Assembly (NCBI GenBank): GCA_030830285.1
Contig: JAURNF010000012.1
Span: 1 to 35,976 of the forward strand
Source: Candidatus Kapaibacterium sp.
GTDB lineage: Bacteria > Bacteroidota > Ignavibacteria > Kapaibacteriales > Kapaibacteriaceae
Direction: 5' to 3'
DNA length: 35,976 nucleotides
In this document: positions 17,778 to 27,072 of the stretch, in pieces
Position numbering within the stretch: position 1 is the first letter of the stretch
How the letters are laid out: each line of letters begins with the position of its first letter
Program-made: the position numbers and the translations under genes
Notes under the pieces: model-generated
Told to the model about the DNA's origin: nothing
Databases searched by the model: none
The model's input: only the letters and a program-made list of their open reading frames with translations

Positions 17778-18664
17778 CGAAATGTGCAACGGTGGCCATC
17801 ATCGGACGTCCCAATGCGGGTAAGTCGACACTGCTGAATGCCATCCTTGGCATGCACCTAAGCATCGTTACGTCGAAACCGCAAACCACACGCAAGCGCG
17901 TTGTTGGAATTCATACTCAAGACGATACACAGCTGGTGTTTCTCGATACACCAGGGATGCTGGCGCCACGCTATTCGCTTCAGCGACACATGATGGGCTA
18001 CATCGACGAGTCGCTCGACGCAGCAGATGTTGTTGTTGTGGTGGTCGATGCATCAATGGCTGTCGAACGTGGCTCAGTGCTCGATCCATTGTGGGTGCCA
18101 CAACTGGAACGTCGTAAGCGTCCAACGATTCTGGTGCTCAACAAGATGGATGCACTGCCGGTACGCAAAGAGGCACTCCCACTGATGGAGCAAGCGCGCC
18201 TGAGCGGACTGTTTGTGAAGGCTATTGCGATTAGCGCAAAGGACAACACCTACGTCGAGGATCTGGTTGCGATGATCTGCGAGCTCGCACCAGAAGCCCC
18301 CTTCATCTATCCCGACGATGTTGTATCAGATCAACCAGAACGCTTCTTCGTTGCCGAGTTCATCCGCGAAGCTATCTTCGCCAAGTTCGCCGAAGAAGTC
18401 CCGTACGCCACCGAGGTGATGATCACCGAGTTCAAGGAGCGTGAAGGGGGCAAGTGGTACATCGCTGCAGACATCATCGTTGAACGCGATAACCAGAAGG
18501 CAATCCTCATCGGCGCAAAGGGGTCGGCACTGAAGCAGGTCGGCGAAATTGCACGAGCAACCATCGAAGAACACCTCGGACAGCCAATCTTTTTGGAGTT
18601 GTACGTCAAGGTTCGCAACGACTGGCGCAACGATCGCGCCCAGTTGCTCTCGATGGGATATTAA
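17774..18664 (+). CDS. era: GTPase Era
   Basis: GTG start; TVAIIGRPNAGKSTLLNAILGMHLSIVTSKPQTTRKRVVGI...FLDTPGML...LNKMD; C-terminal KH domain. Confidence 0.96.
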   Translation: MTKCATVAIIGRPNAGKSTLLNAILGMHLSIVTSKPQTTRKRVVGIHTQDDTQLVFLDTPGMLAPRYSLQRHMMGYIDESLDAADVVVVVVDASMAVERGSVLDPLWVPQLERRKRPTILVLNKMDALPVRKEALPLMEQARLSGLFVKAIAISAKDNTYVEDLVAMICELAPEAPFIYPDDVVSDQPERFFVAEFIREAIFAKFAEEVPYATEVMITEFKEREGGKWYIAADIIVERDNQKAILIGAKGSALKQVGEIARATIEEHLGQPIFLELYVKVRNDWRNDRAQLLSMGY

Positions 18665-18670
18665 CTTTGC
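18662..18670 (+). promoter_or_regulatory. TAACTTTGC -7-like element, 4 nt before ATG 18675
   Basis: Exact TAnnTTTG; overlaps era stop codon TAA; a TTG lies about 16-17 nt upstream (agTTGctctcgatgggatat). Confidence 0.6.
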
Positions 18671-18674
18671 GCAC

Positions 18675-19430
18675 ATGAATCGACTTCGCATTAGCACATT
18701 CATCGCCATTGCAGCTGCACTGCAGCTCATCGTTGCGTGCTCATCCTCCAACTCGGTAACCAAACAGAAAACGGTTGACGATGTCTTCGGTGAAGCAAAG
18801 AAGGCCTACGACAACGGCGAATGGCTCGAAGCACAGTCGAAGTTTGAAGTCATCAAGCTGCAATACCCAGCATCACAGTACGCCGATGATGCACAGTACT
18901 ACCTGGCCGAGATCAACTTCGAGCGCGGTGAGTACATCATGGCGGCATTCAACTACAACTTGATGCGACGTTCCTATCCGTCCAGCGAATTCGTCCAACG
19001 CGCGATGTTTAAGACGGGTCTGTGCTACGATAAGATTTCACTTCCGGCCGACCGCGATCAAGAGAATACGATTAAAGCAATTCAAGCGTACTCCGAGTTT
19101 CAGACGATGTACGGACGCGACTCGCTGGCACGCGAAGCGGCTGTCCGCATCCATGAACTGCGCAATCGTCTCGCCGAAAAGTACTGGCTCATCACCGAGC
19201 ACTACATGAACACGAAGATCCGCCGCGCAGCCTTGATCCATCTCGATGCGATCATTGATGAATACGCGGATACAAAGTGGCTGGAGCCAGCACTGGTGCT
19301 GAAGCTTCGGATTCTGATCGACCAAGAGAAAACTGACGACGCACGTGCCGCACTAGCAACGTATCGACGGTTAGTGCGCGACCCACAAATGAGCGATGAA
19401 GTTGCAACGCTCGAGAAAGAACTCCCATGA
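18675..19430 (+). CDS. bamD: outer membrane protein assembly factor BamD-like lipoprotein
   Basis: Lipoprotein signal LQLIVACSSS; TPR-like YDNGEWLEAQSKFEVIKLQYPASQYADDAQYYLAEINFERGEYIMAAFNYNLMRRSYPSSEFV typical of BamD. Confidence 0.88.
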   Translation: MNRLRISTFIAIAAALQLIVACSSSNSVTKQKTVDDVFGEAKKAYDNGEWLEAQSKFEVIKLQYPASQYADDAQYYLAEINFERGEYIMAAFNYNLMRRSYPSSEFVQRAMFKTGLCYDKISLPADRDQENTIKAIQAYSEFQTMYGRDSLAREAAVRIHELRNRLAEKYWLITEHYMNTKIRRAALIHLDAIIDEYADTKWLEPALVLKLRILIDQEKTDDARAALATYRRLVRDPQMSDEVATLEKELP

Positions 19431-19906
19431 AGACTCCATCACAAAGTCTTGTCGTGATGACAGAGCTTGTGCTCCCAAACGACACGAACTACCTCGGCAA
19501 TCTCCTGGGTGGACGTCTGATGCACTGGATCGACATCGCCGCTGCACTTAGCGCACAACGTCACTCAGGCAAGGTCTGCGTTACTGCATCCGTCGATGAA
19601 ATCAGCTTCAACGAGCCAATCAAGCTCGGACACGTCGTGCATATTCGCTCACTGCTCACACGTGCATTCAAGACATCGATGGAAGTGTATGTGGAAGTGT
19701 GGCGTGAAGATCCACTCAACGGCACACAAACACGCACGTCGGAAGCATTCCTTACGTTTGTGGCCATTGATCAATACGGCAAGCCGCTTCCTGCACCACC
19801 ACTGGAGCCGGAAACCGAAGACGAACGCCACCGCTACGACGATGCAGCAATGCGTCGCGAGAATCGCCTGAAGGCACGCGAGACGATGAAGGTTCGTCGG
19901 GGATGA
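19427..19906 (+). CDS. acyl-CoA thioesterase (hotdog fold)
   Basis: MTELVLPNDTNYLGNLLGGRLMHWIDIAAALSAQRHSGKVCVTASVDEISFNEPIKLGHVVHI; ATGA overlap with bamD. Confidence 0.93.
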   Translation: MKTPSQSLVVMTELVLPNDTNYLGNLLGGRLMHWIDIAAALSAQRHSGKVCVTASVDEISFNEPIKLGHVVHIRSLLTRAFKTSMEVYVEVWREDPLNGTQTRTSEAFLTFVAIDQYGKPLPAPPLEPETEDERHRYDDAAMRRENRLKARETMKVRRG

Positions 19907-21186
19907 TGCGCCTCGCCGCTGTGCTGTTGATGCTCGTCACATATGCGGCAACCGCAGCTGACGACGCACCACGCATTCGGATGATTCGCGCCTACGGCGG
20001 TACAAACGAGCGTCTCCCACCAATCGTAATGCTCAACGCGTCTGGCGATGCATCGCTGGGTAGCCCCTTTGCAACGATTGAGTTTGATGTTGCTTCGTTA
20101 GCAATCCCCAATGTCTATGCTCGACTCACACACTGTCGGGCCGATTGGACGCCGGATGAGAACGGGTTTCTGACTGATGTGACACTCCGCACGAGCTTGG
20201 TCGATTGGGCTCTAGCCCCAGAACGATCACGCTACTATCGCTATCGCGGATCGATGCAAATCCCGAACGCACAAACAACGTTGCGGTTCAGTGGTAATTG
20301 GTTGGTCACAGTGCACGACGCGCAAACAGATGCGAAGCTCGCCGAGACACGCATCTTCGTGGTCGATCAGCGCGCGTCAATGGCCTTGAACTTCATGACG
20401 GATTTCTACGAGCCCCGTAAGCGCGTGAGCTCGATTGCATATACGATCGAGGCGCTGCTGCGCGACCCAACCAATGCGCTGCTGTCGAACAACCTGCATA
20501 CGGTGACGTTCTATCGCAATCATCGCTGGGCAGAACCGATGTTGGTGTCGCAACAGGCCGATGCAACAATGATGTTGCGCACCGACGGACAGAACGCAGT
20601 GGTCGGCATGCTGCAAGCAGGCAAGGTGTTTCGTCTTGCACGCATCCCAGCTCAGAACGAATACCGCGTGTTGGACCTCACGGATCTGAGTCGCTACCCG
20701 TCAACGGGCGAGCCGGTGCGAATGCCGCTGAGCGACCTGCGTCGCAATGGCATGTTCCTGGAGCGAGCAGACGATGGCGCGATGATTACGCGCGGCCTCG
20801 CAACGCGTGATGATGAATACATCCCTGTCGAGATCCTCCTCGATCCGGCACCGGGCGGACCAAGCGAGGATGATGTTGTTGTGGTGGGTTCGTTCAATCA
20901 GTGGAAGCCGGACCGGTCGTGGTTGATGTACTACGACGAAGACATCCGCCTGTATCGTTGTCGCAACTGGATCCGACGTGGACGTCACAACTATCTGTAC
21001 GCGACTGGCCGCCTCGACGCGGACACGGAACAGATCACGGATATCTCGTACGAAGAATTCGAAGGCAACACGGCATCGGCATCGAACAGCTTTGTTGCAT
21101 TCGCTTACTACCGCGAACTCGACTATGGTGGCTATGATGGTATTGTAGCCGTGGCTGCATCGAACATGTACGCCGGCGGACGGTAA
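19903..21186 (+). CDS. DUF5103 / type IX secretion system plug-like protein
   Basis: Signal peptide; VVVVGSFNQWKPDRSWLMYYDEDIRLYRCRNWIRRGRHNYLYA...EEFEGNTASASNSFVAFAYYRELDYGGYDGIVAV, resembling the DUF5103 C-terminal region. Confidence 0.75.
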   Translation: MMRLAAVLLMLVTYAATAADDAPRIRMIRAYGGTNERLPPIVMLNASGDASLGSPFATIEFDVASLAIPNVYARLTHCRADWTPDENGFLTDVTLRTSLVDWALAPERSRYYRYRGSMQIPNAQTTLRFSGNWLVTVHDAQTDAKLAETRIFVVDQRASMALNFMTDFYEPRKRVSSIAYTIEALLRDPTNALLSNNLHTVTFYRNHRWAEPMLVSQQADATMMLRTDGQNAVVGMLQAGKVFRLARIPAQNEYRVLDLTDLSRYPSTGEPVRMPLSDLRRNGMFLERADDGAMITRGLATRDDEYIPVEILLDPAPGGPSEDDVVVVGSFNQWKPDRSWLMYYDEDIRLYRCRNWIRRGRHNYLYATGRLDADTEQITDISYEEFEGNTASASNSFVAFAYYRELDYGGYDGIVAVAASNMYAGGR

Positions 21187-21192
21187 GGTCTG

Positions 21193-21201
21193 TATCTTCG
21201 C
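21193..21201 (+). promoter_or_regulatory. TATCTTCGC -7-like element, 3 nt before ruvB ATG
   Basis: TAnnTTTG with one T to C. Confidence 0.5.
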
Positions 21202-21204
21202 GGC

Positions 21205-22242
21205 ATGGCTCGCTCGAATGAACATACAGATCCGCAGCACCGCAGCGACGAAGACGTCGAATCAGCGCTGCGTCCTCAAGCCTTTGATGACTTCACGGGC
21301 CAGCCGAAGATTGTCGAGAACCTGCGCATTTTCATTGCTGCTGCACGCGGTCGTGGCGAGCCACTGGACCACGTGCTGTTGACTGGTCCGCCTGGCCTCG
21401 GCAAGACGACCCTGTCGCATATCATCGCACGCGAAATGCAGGCACAGATCAAGATCACGTCGGGTCCGGTGCTGGAAAAGCCCGGCGATCTCGCAGGTCT
21501 GCTCACGAGCCTCGATGAAGGCGACATTCTCTTCATTGACGAAATTCATCGCTTGTCGCCCGTGGTTGAAGAGTACTTGTACTCTGCCATGGAAGACTTC
21601 CGTCTCGACATCATGATCGACTCGGGTCCGGCCGCACGCTCGATTCAACTTGCCGTGCCACGCTTCACCCTTGTTGGTGCAACCACACGTCAGGGTCTGC
21701 TCACCGCACCACTACGCTCGCGCTTTGGCATCACGAACCGACTCGACTACTACGATGCTGCTGAGCTTACGCGCGTGATCACACGCAGCGCTGGTCTGCT
21801 CGGTGCCGCAATCGAACCCGCAGGCGCTGAAGAACTCGCACGCCGCGCACGCGGCACCCCGCGCATCGCAAACCGTCTGCTGCGTCGCACACGCGACTTC
21901 GCAGATGTGCGCGGCAGCGGCGTGATCACGCTCGACATCGCACGTATGGCACTTACAGCGCTCGACGTCGATGAGTTCGGACTCGACGAAATGGATACAC
22001 GGATCATTCTTGCGTTGATCGAGAAGTTCTCCGGCGGACCAGTTGGTGTAACAACACTTGCTGTGGCCGTAGGTGAAGAAGCCGGCACACTCGAAGAAGT
22101 GTACGAGCCGTTCTTGATTCAGCAAGGCTTCCTTCAGCGAACCCCACGCGGACGTATCGCCACACCGCTCGCGTATCGACATGTTGGCATCACCATTCCT
22201 TCATCACACCCTACTTTGTTCTCAGGAGATTCACCACCATGA
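21205..22242 (+). CDS. ruvB: Holliday junction branch migration helicase RuvB
   Basis: [54 protein letters not shown]...[24 protein letters not shown]. Confidence 0.97.
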   Translation: MARSNEHTDPQHRSDEDVESALRPQAFDDFTGQPKIVENLRIFIAAARGRGEPLDHVLLTGPPGLGKTTLSHIIAREMQAQIKITSGPVLEKPGDLAGLLTSLDEGDILFIDEIHRLSPVVEEYLYSAMEDFRLDIMIDSGPAARSIQLAVPRFTLVGATTRQGLLTAPLRSRFGITNRLDYYDAAELTRVITRSAGLLGAAIEPAGAEELARRARGTPRIANRLLRRTRDFADVRGSGVITLDIARMALTALDVDEFGLDEMDTRIILALIEKFSGGPVGVTTLAVAVGEEAGTLEEVYEPFLIQQGFLQRTPRGRIATPLAYRHVGITIPSSHPTLFSGDSPP

Positions 22243-23081
22243 TCTTGCGAACACTCGTTGTGCTTCTGTGGAGCAGTGCGCTGCTCACCGCAGCACCTCA
22301 AGCTGACTCAACATTTTCTGATTCGACACTCGCCGAACGTCCACCCGCAGAACGCGCTGCATCCATCATCGGACAGCACACGCGCCTGGTAATGAGCTCG
22401 AAGGATCTCCTTCAGTCAATGGCCTGGTGGACACGCATGGGATTCACACCGCGCAAACTCGCAGGCGAACGCGCAGACTCTGCGATAACGCTCAGCGACG
22501 GACAGGTGACGATTACCCTCGTGAGTGCCTCGCAGCCCTCTCCGATCATCGCCTATCGGTGCGCAAACTTGAGTCGACTCAAGGAACAACTCGACTCGCT
22601 CCTCATCGGCGTCAACGTCGATCTGCAGGGTCCAACCTACCGCGAACTACGTTTCCGCTCCCCCGGCGGCGTGCACGTAGCAGCACGCCTGGCAGCGATC
22701 GAACCCGACATCGCACCAACAAAGGAACCCAACCCCCTCTGCGGCGAACTCAAAGAGTACAGCACCAGCGTTGCATCGGTCACGCAGGAGAAGCAGTGGT
22801 GGGCCGACCTTGGATTTGCTCCAACAAAGCAGGCAACAAAGCCGTATCCCTTCGTCAACATGGCCGACAAGGCATGCGAGATTGGCATCCATCAAGATCG
22901 CGACATCGCCAACATGGCGCTCACGTACTTCATGCCTGACATGGAAGTGCGCATCGAGCGATTGAAGAATGCCGGCATGAAGCCAATCGAAGAGATTCCA
23001 ACGTCCGACAAGCGCATCGCAAACGCGATCTTTCAATCGCCGGATGGACAATTGGTGTTCCTCTTCGAGACTCCGAAGTAA
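22239..23081 (+). CDS. exported VOC/glyoxalase-fold protein
   Basis: N-terminal signal-like [21 protein letters not shown]; two VOC-like modules ([20 protein letters not shown]; ...[31 protein letters not shown]). Confidence 0.7.
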   Translation: MILRTLVVLLWSSALLTAAPQADSTFSDSTLAERPPAERAASIIGQHTRLVMSSKDLLQSMAWWTRMGFTPRKLAGERADSAITLSDGQVTITLVSASQPSPIIAYRCANLSRLKEQLDSLLIGVNVDLQGPTYRELRFRSPGGVHVAARLAAIEPDIAPTKEPNPLCGELKEYSTSVASVTQEKQWWADLGFAPTKQATKPYPFVNMADKACEIGIHQDRDIANMALTYFMPDMEVRIERLKNAGMKPIEEIPTSDKRIANAIFQSPDGQLVFLFETPK

Positions 23082-23087
23082 GGTTTC

Positions 23088-23096
23088 TATCTTTGC
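23088..23096 (+). promoter_or_regulatory. TATCTTTGC -7-like element, 3 nt before proS ATG
   Basis: Exact TAnnTTTG. Confidence 0.6.
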
Positions 23097-23099
23097 TTC

Positions 23100-24566
23100 A
23101 TGAGCAAAGACATTACCTCTCGCGCCGACGATTATTCACAATGGTACATCGACCTCGTTCGTAAGGCGGGGCTCGCAGATTATTCAGCTGTAAAAGGCTG
23201 CATGGTGATCAAACCCTATGGCTTCGCCATCTGGGAGAACATGCGCGATACACTCGATCGCATGTTCAAGGACACCGGCCATGTGAACGCCTACTTCCCG
23301 CTCTTCATTCCGAAGAGTTTCCTCAGCAAGGAAGCAGCACACGTCGAAGGCTTCGCAAAGGAATGCGCCGTCGTCACACACTACCGTCTGAAGAACGCCG
23401 AAGACGGTTCAGGCGTCGTGGTTGACCCAGACGCAAAGCTCGAAGAAGAACTCATCGTTCGTCCGACATCCGAAACGATCATCTGGAACACCTACCGCGA
23501 TTGGATCGATTCGTATCGCGACCTTCCCCTGCTGATCAATCAATGGGCAAACGTTGTGCGCTGGGAAATGCGCACACGCCTGTTCCTGCGCACAGCAGAA
23601 TTCCTCTGGCAGGAAGGTCACACCGCACACGCAACACGCGACGAGGCAATCGAAGAAACACGGAAGATGCTCGACGTGTACGCGACGTTCGCCGAAGAAT
23701 GGATGGCCATGCCAGTTGTGAAGGGCGTCAAGACAGCCAACGAGCGCTTCGCTGGCGCGGAAGACACCTACTGCATCGAAGCACTGATGCAGGATGGCAA
23801 GGCGCTGCAAGCTGGAACATCGCACTTCCTCGGACAGAACTTCGCTAAGGCATTTGATGTGCAGTTCAACACCAAGGACAACACACGCGAGTATGTGTGG
23901 GCCACGTCATGGGGCGTGTCAACACGCTTAATGGGTGCGCTCGTGATGGCACACTCTGATGACGATGGTCTGATGATTCCACCACGTCTTGCTCCAACGC
24001 AAGTGGTGATTGTTCCGATTCCAAAGCCAACACCTGAACTCCTCGAGCGCGCCAACGCAATCGCAGCCGATCTGCGCAGCAAGGGCGTGCGCGTAAAGGT
24101 CGACACCGACGATCAGAACCGTCCTGGCTACAAGTTTGCTGAATACGAGAAGCTCGGCATCCCAGTGCGACTCGGCCTAGGTGCACGCGATCTTGAAAAC
24201 GGCACCATCGAAGTTGCACGTCGCGACACAAAAGAGAAGTCAAGCGTCGAACTCACGTCACTCACATCACACGTGGTCGATCTGCTTGATGCGATTCAAG
24301 CCAACATGTTCGAACGTGCTCGCGCCTATCGCGATTCGCACATCACACCTGTCGACACCTGGGATGAATTTGTCCGCTTGCTTGACGAGAAAGGGGGCTT
24401 CCTCAGCGCCCATTGGGACGGCACTGGCGAAACAGAAGAGCTCATCAAGACAGAGACAAAGGCAACCATTCGCTGCATCCCGCTCAACAACCCTCAGGAA
24501 GCAGGCACGTGCATCAAGACCGGAAAGCCAAGCACTCAGCGCGTGCTGTTTGCACGAGCGTATTAA
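23100..24566 (+). CDS. proS: prolyl-tRNA synthetase (archaeal/eukaryotic-like, type 3)
   Basis: [38 protein letters not shown]...[24 protein letters not shown]...[12 protein letters not shown]...[12 protein letters not shown]. Confidence 0.96.
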   Translation: MSKDITSRADDYSQWYIDLVRKAGLADYSAVKGCMVIKPYGFAIWENMRDTLDRMFKDTGHVNAYFPLFIPKSFLSKEAAHVEGFAKECAVVTHYRLKNAEDGSGVVVDPDAKLEEELIVRPTSETIIWNTYRDWIDSYRDLPLLINQWANVVRWEMRTRLFLRTAEFLWQEGHTAHATRDEAIEETRKMLDVYATFAEEWMAMPVVKGVKTANERFAGAEDTYCIEALMQDGKALQAGTSHFLGQNFAKAFDVQFNTKDNTREYVWATSWGVSTRLMGALVMAHSDDDGLMIPPRLAPTQVVIVPIPKPTPELLERANAIAADLRSKGVRVKVDTDDQNRPGYKFAEYEKLGIPVRLGLGARDLENGTIEVARRDTKEKSSVELTSLTSHVVDLLDAIQANMFERARAYRDSHITPVDTWDEFVRLLDEKGGFLSAHWDGTGETEELIKTETKATIRCIPLNNPQEAGTCIKTGKPSTQRVLFARAY

Positions 24567-24634
24567 GACGGTTGAGACGGTTGAGACAGATGTCTCACCG
24601 TCTCACCGTCTCAATAGTCTCAATAGTCTCAATC
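24567..24634. repeat. Tandem/inverted 8-9-nt repeat block forming a hairpin
   Basis: GACGGTTGA x2 (24567-24584), GACA(GA)TGTC centre, GTCTCACC x2 (24592-24607), GTCTCAATA x2 plus GTCTCAATC (24608-24634). Arm 24567-24588 pairs with 24591-24610 except two bulged T. Confidence 0.9.
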
Positions 24635-25504
24635 GCTGGCTGTGCCTCCATCCCTCCCTTACCATCGACAACGATCGTGTTGGCGGAGTTCGATGCGTCG
24701 CGTGGAGCGATTACATCTGTCGCTGAGATAACACCTCACGCTGGGTACAACAACCAGCCAGCGTTTTCGCTGGATGGATCGCACGTGTACTACGTTGATG
24801 ATGTCAACGGCGGCACGGACATCGTGCGATACGATCGTGCGTCGGGTGTGCGTACGCGGCTAACGAATACGTCGGAGGCGGAGTTCTCGCCTACGCCGAT
24901 GTCTGACCGACGGAGTTTGTCTGTCGTGCGCGTGGCGCGTCCAACGGCATCGGGAGAAGACTACACAGAGTCGCAGCAGCTGTGGCGGTACGACAGCACC
25001 GGACGTGCCATTGCGCCGATCATCGGCATGCGTCGCATCGGCTATCACTGCTGGATGAGCGATGCAATCGTTGCAGTGTTTGTTGTGGGCAATGAAGAGC
25101 GCGGCGAACCACACACACTCCGCGTGGTTGAACTCACATCACGTCAGTCGGTGACCGTCGCACGATCCATTGGCCGAACGATTCGAATGTCGCCACAACA
25201 ACGCCTCACGTACGTTGACAAATCTGACTCCACACGATGGGTCTTGATGTCGATCAAGGTTGGCGACGAACACGGCACGCCAATCCTTCCAATGCCGCGT
25301 GGGTCGGAAGACTTCGCATGGCTCGCAGATGGTCGTGTGCTAATCAGCACAGCCGACGGTCTCGTGCTCGCAACACAGACTGGCAGCGCGTGGGCATTCG
25401 CGCCCGTGTCGGGAGCACTTCCACTGCGCGGACGTATCGGACGCATTACGGTGAGTCCGGACGAACGCACGATTGCCATGGTGATCACACGTGAAACACG
25501 CTAG
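24590..25504 (+). CDS. lipoprotein with TolB/PD40-like beta-propeller repeats
   Basis: ATG 24590: MSHRLTVSIVSIVSIAGCAS lipobox; AGYNNQPAFSLDGSHVYYVDDVNGGTDIVRYD PD40-like repeat. ORF track start 24413 lies inside proS and is unlikely. Confidence 0.8.
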   Translation: MSHRLTVSIVSIVSIAGCASIPPLPSTTIVLAEFDASRGAITSVAEITPHAGYNNQPAFSLDGSHVYYVDDVNGGTDIVRYDRASGVRTRLTNTSEAEFSPTPMSDRRSLSVVRVARPTASGEDYTESQQLWRYDSTGRAIAPIIGMRRIGYHCWMSDAIVAVFVVGNEERGEPHTLRVVELTSRQSVTVARSIGRTIRMSPQQRLTYVDKSDSTRWVLMSIKVGDEHGTPILPMPRGSEDFAWLADGRVLISTADGLVLATQTGSAWAFAPVSGALPLRGRIGRITVSPDERTIAMVITRETR

Positions 25505-26618
25505 AACGTTCCACTGGTTTATTGCACTTGTCGTCATGTTGCTGAGCGCACCATCGATCTTTGCGCGCGATAGTACCGTCGTGACAGTACATGCGCTGCT
25601 TGATGCGGCGTATTCATCGTCGTTCAACGCACCACCAAACCACCAGCGTGCGTTCACACTTCAGCCATCACGGAACAATCAACTCGGCCTCATGCAGGGC
25701 ATCGCAGGCGTTGAGCTGCGCAACACACACGTGCGCGGGAAGTTCGCTGTGCAAAGCGGTTGGTTTGCCGATGTACTCTGGACAGGCGCGGATACAGCTG
25801 TTCGTTGGCTGAGCGAGGCATGGGCCGGCGTTCGGCTTACCGAGGGCATATGGCTCGATGCCGGCGTATACCCATCGCACATTGGCGCGGAGTCGATGAT
25901 CGCGCGCGACAACCTTGTGCTGTCGCGACTCTACGCGTCTGATGCTACGCCGTATGTCGAAACCGGCGCATCGCTCACGTGGGAAGAATCTGCGTCAACA
26001 ACGATCGCACTCCATGTGCTTAACGGATGGCAACGCATCACCGACAACAACGATGGCATCGCCGTCGGCACACGCATCACACACCGTCCAACAGACAATC
26101 TCGCCGTTACCTGGAGCACCTTTGTTGGTGATGAACAGCCCCGTGGACAAGAGCAGCAGATGCGGTGTTACAGCAACCTTTGGATGAGCTGGACGATTGC
26201 TACGAACACAACGCTCGTCGCCGTGGCCGACGTTGGAGCACAAGAACGCACGTTGAACGGCTATGACGTGGTGTGGTATCTCGGAGCGATTGCGGCATAT
26301 CGCATATCACCTGCGATGCAATTGGCAGCACGCATCGAGCACATGAACGACCAACGGAACGTCCTGTTCACGTCTGCCTCCAACCAACCGTTCGTCTCAA
26401 CCTCTGCATCGGCGAACATTGACGTACGCATCGGCGACAATCTGCTGCTGCGTGGCGAGGGGCGGATACTGCAAGCCCCATACGCAATGTTTCCATCACG
26501 TACGGGGCTTCGCATGAACGATGTCTTCGTAACGCTGTCTGCGTCGTATGCGTTTCAGCTACCGATTCTTACTCAGTATACAGCGTCGAGTTATCAACGT
26601 AGATCAAGTAATCCTTGA
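25491..26618 (+). CDS. putative outer-membrane beta-barrel (porin-like) protein
   Basis: GTG start; signal peptide WFIALVVMLLSAPSIFA; repeated amphipathic strands (TIALHVLNGWQRI...LAVTWSTFVGDE...LWMSWTIATNTTLVAVADVG...) ending NDVFVTLSASYAF followed by 20 extra residues. Confidence 0.72.
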   Translation: MKHARTFHWFIALVVMLLSAPSIFARDSTVVTVHALLDAAYSSSFNAPPNHQRAFTLQPSRNNQLGLMQGIAGVELRNTHVRGKFAVQSGWFADVLWTGADTAVRWLSEAWAGVRLTEGIWLDAGVYPSHIGAESMIARDNLVLSRLYASDATPYVETGASLTWEESASTTIALHVLNGWQRITDNNDGIAVGTRITHRPTDNLAVTWSTFVGDEQPRGQEQQMRCYSNLWMSWTIATNTTLVAVADVGAQERTLNGYDVVWYLGAIAAYRISPAMQLAARIEHMNDQRNVLFTSASNQPFVSTSASANIDVRIGDNLLLRGEGRILQAPYAMFPSRTGLRMNDVFVTLSASYAFQLPILTQYTASSYQRRSSNP

Positions 26619-26928
26619 TCTTACCGTCGACCATGTTGAACACGTTTGCGAACGGGACGCTGAGTGTTGAGCCGCTGTGACGTGTGTATGTCACGGTGCC
26701 TTCCGTGAGTACAAATCCGTCGCCTTCACGCACAACGAGGTCAGAGTGCTTGATTGCGGCGATGCTCTGGAACCATCCCTCGAGGAAGTTCACGATGGTG
26801 TCCTTGCCAACTACCGCTGGGTGGTTCGCAAAACGGAACTGTGCGTCGTCAGTCAGGAACGTTCCAAAGAGAACGTGATCCTTGGCATCGATGCCATTGA
26901 ACAGGACGCTGAAATCTGGGTTAGGCAT
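26569..26928 (-). CDS. SnoaL/NTF2-like domain protein
   Basis: MPNPDFSVLFNGIDAKDHVLFGTFLTDDAQFRFANHPAVVGKDTIVNFLEGWFQSIAAIKHSDLVVREGDGFVLTEGTVTYTRHSG...VFNMVDGKIKDYLIYVD. Start at 26928, not 27879. Confidence 0.85.
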   Translation of the reverse strand: MPNPDFSVLFNGIDAKDHVLFGTFLTDDAQFRFANHPAVVGKDTIVNFLEGWFQSIAAIKHSDLVVREGDGFVLTEGTVTYTRHSGSTLSVPFANVFNMVDGKIKDYLIYVDNSTLYTE

Positions 26929-27057
26929 GTCAATTCTCAGATAAAAGTGGGAAAGCATCAAGAACACGAACCTACGGGTTTTTGTTCCTATTTCCGACCA
27001 ATTGGTCGATTTCCCAGCATGCACACCGCGGGATAGCCCTGCCGTGCTCCTGCTCCG

Positions 27058-27066
27058 TATCTTTGC
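27058..27066 (+). promoter_or_regulatory. TATCTTTGC -7-like element, 6 nt before lepA ATG
   Basis: Exact TAnnTTTG. Confidence 0.6.
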
Positions 27067-27072
27067 CGTCTT

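Noticed and set aside
22220-22238. AGGAG-like Shine-Dalgarno before the VOC gene (tcaggagattcaccaccatg)
   Set aside because: An isolated instance inside ruvB coding sequence; not enough to infer general SD use.
22427-22939. 170-aa plus-strand ORF within the VOC gene
   Set aside because: Alternative frame, Arg/His-rich shadow ORF.
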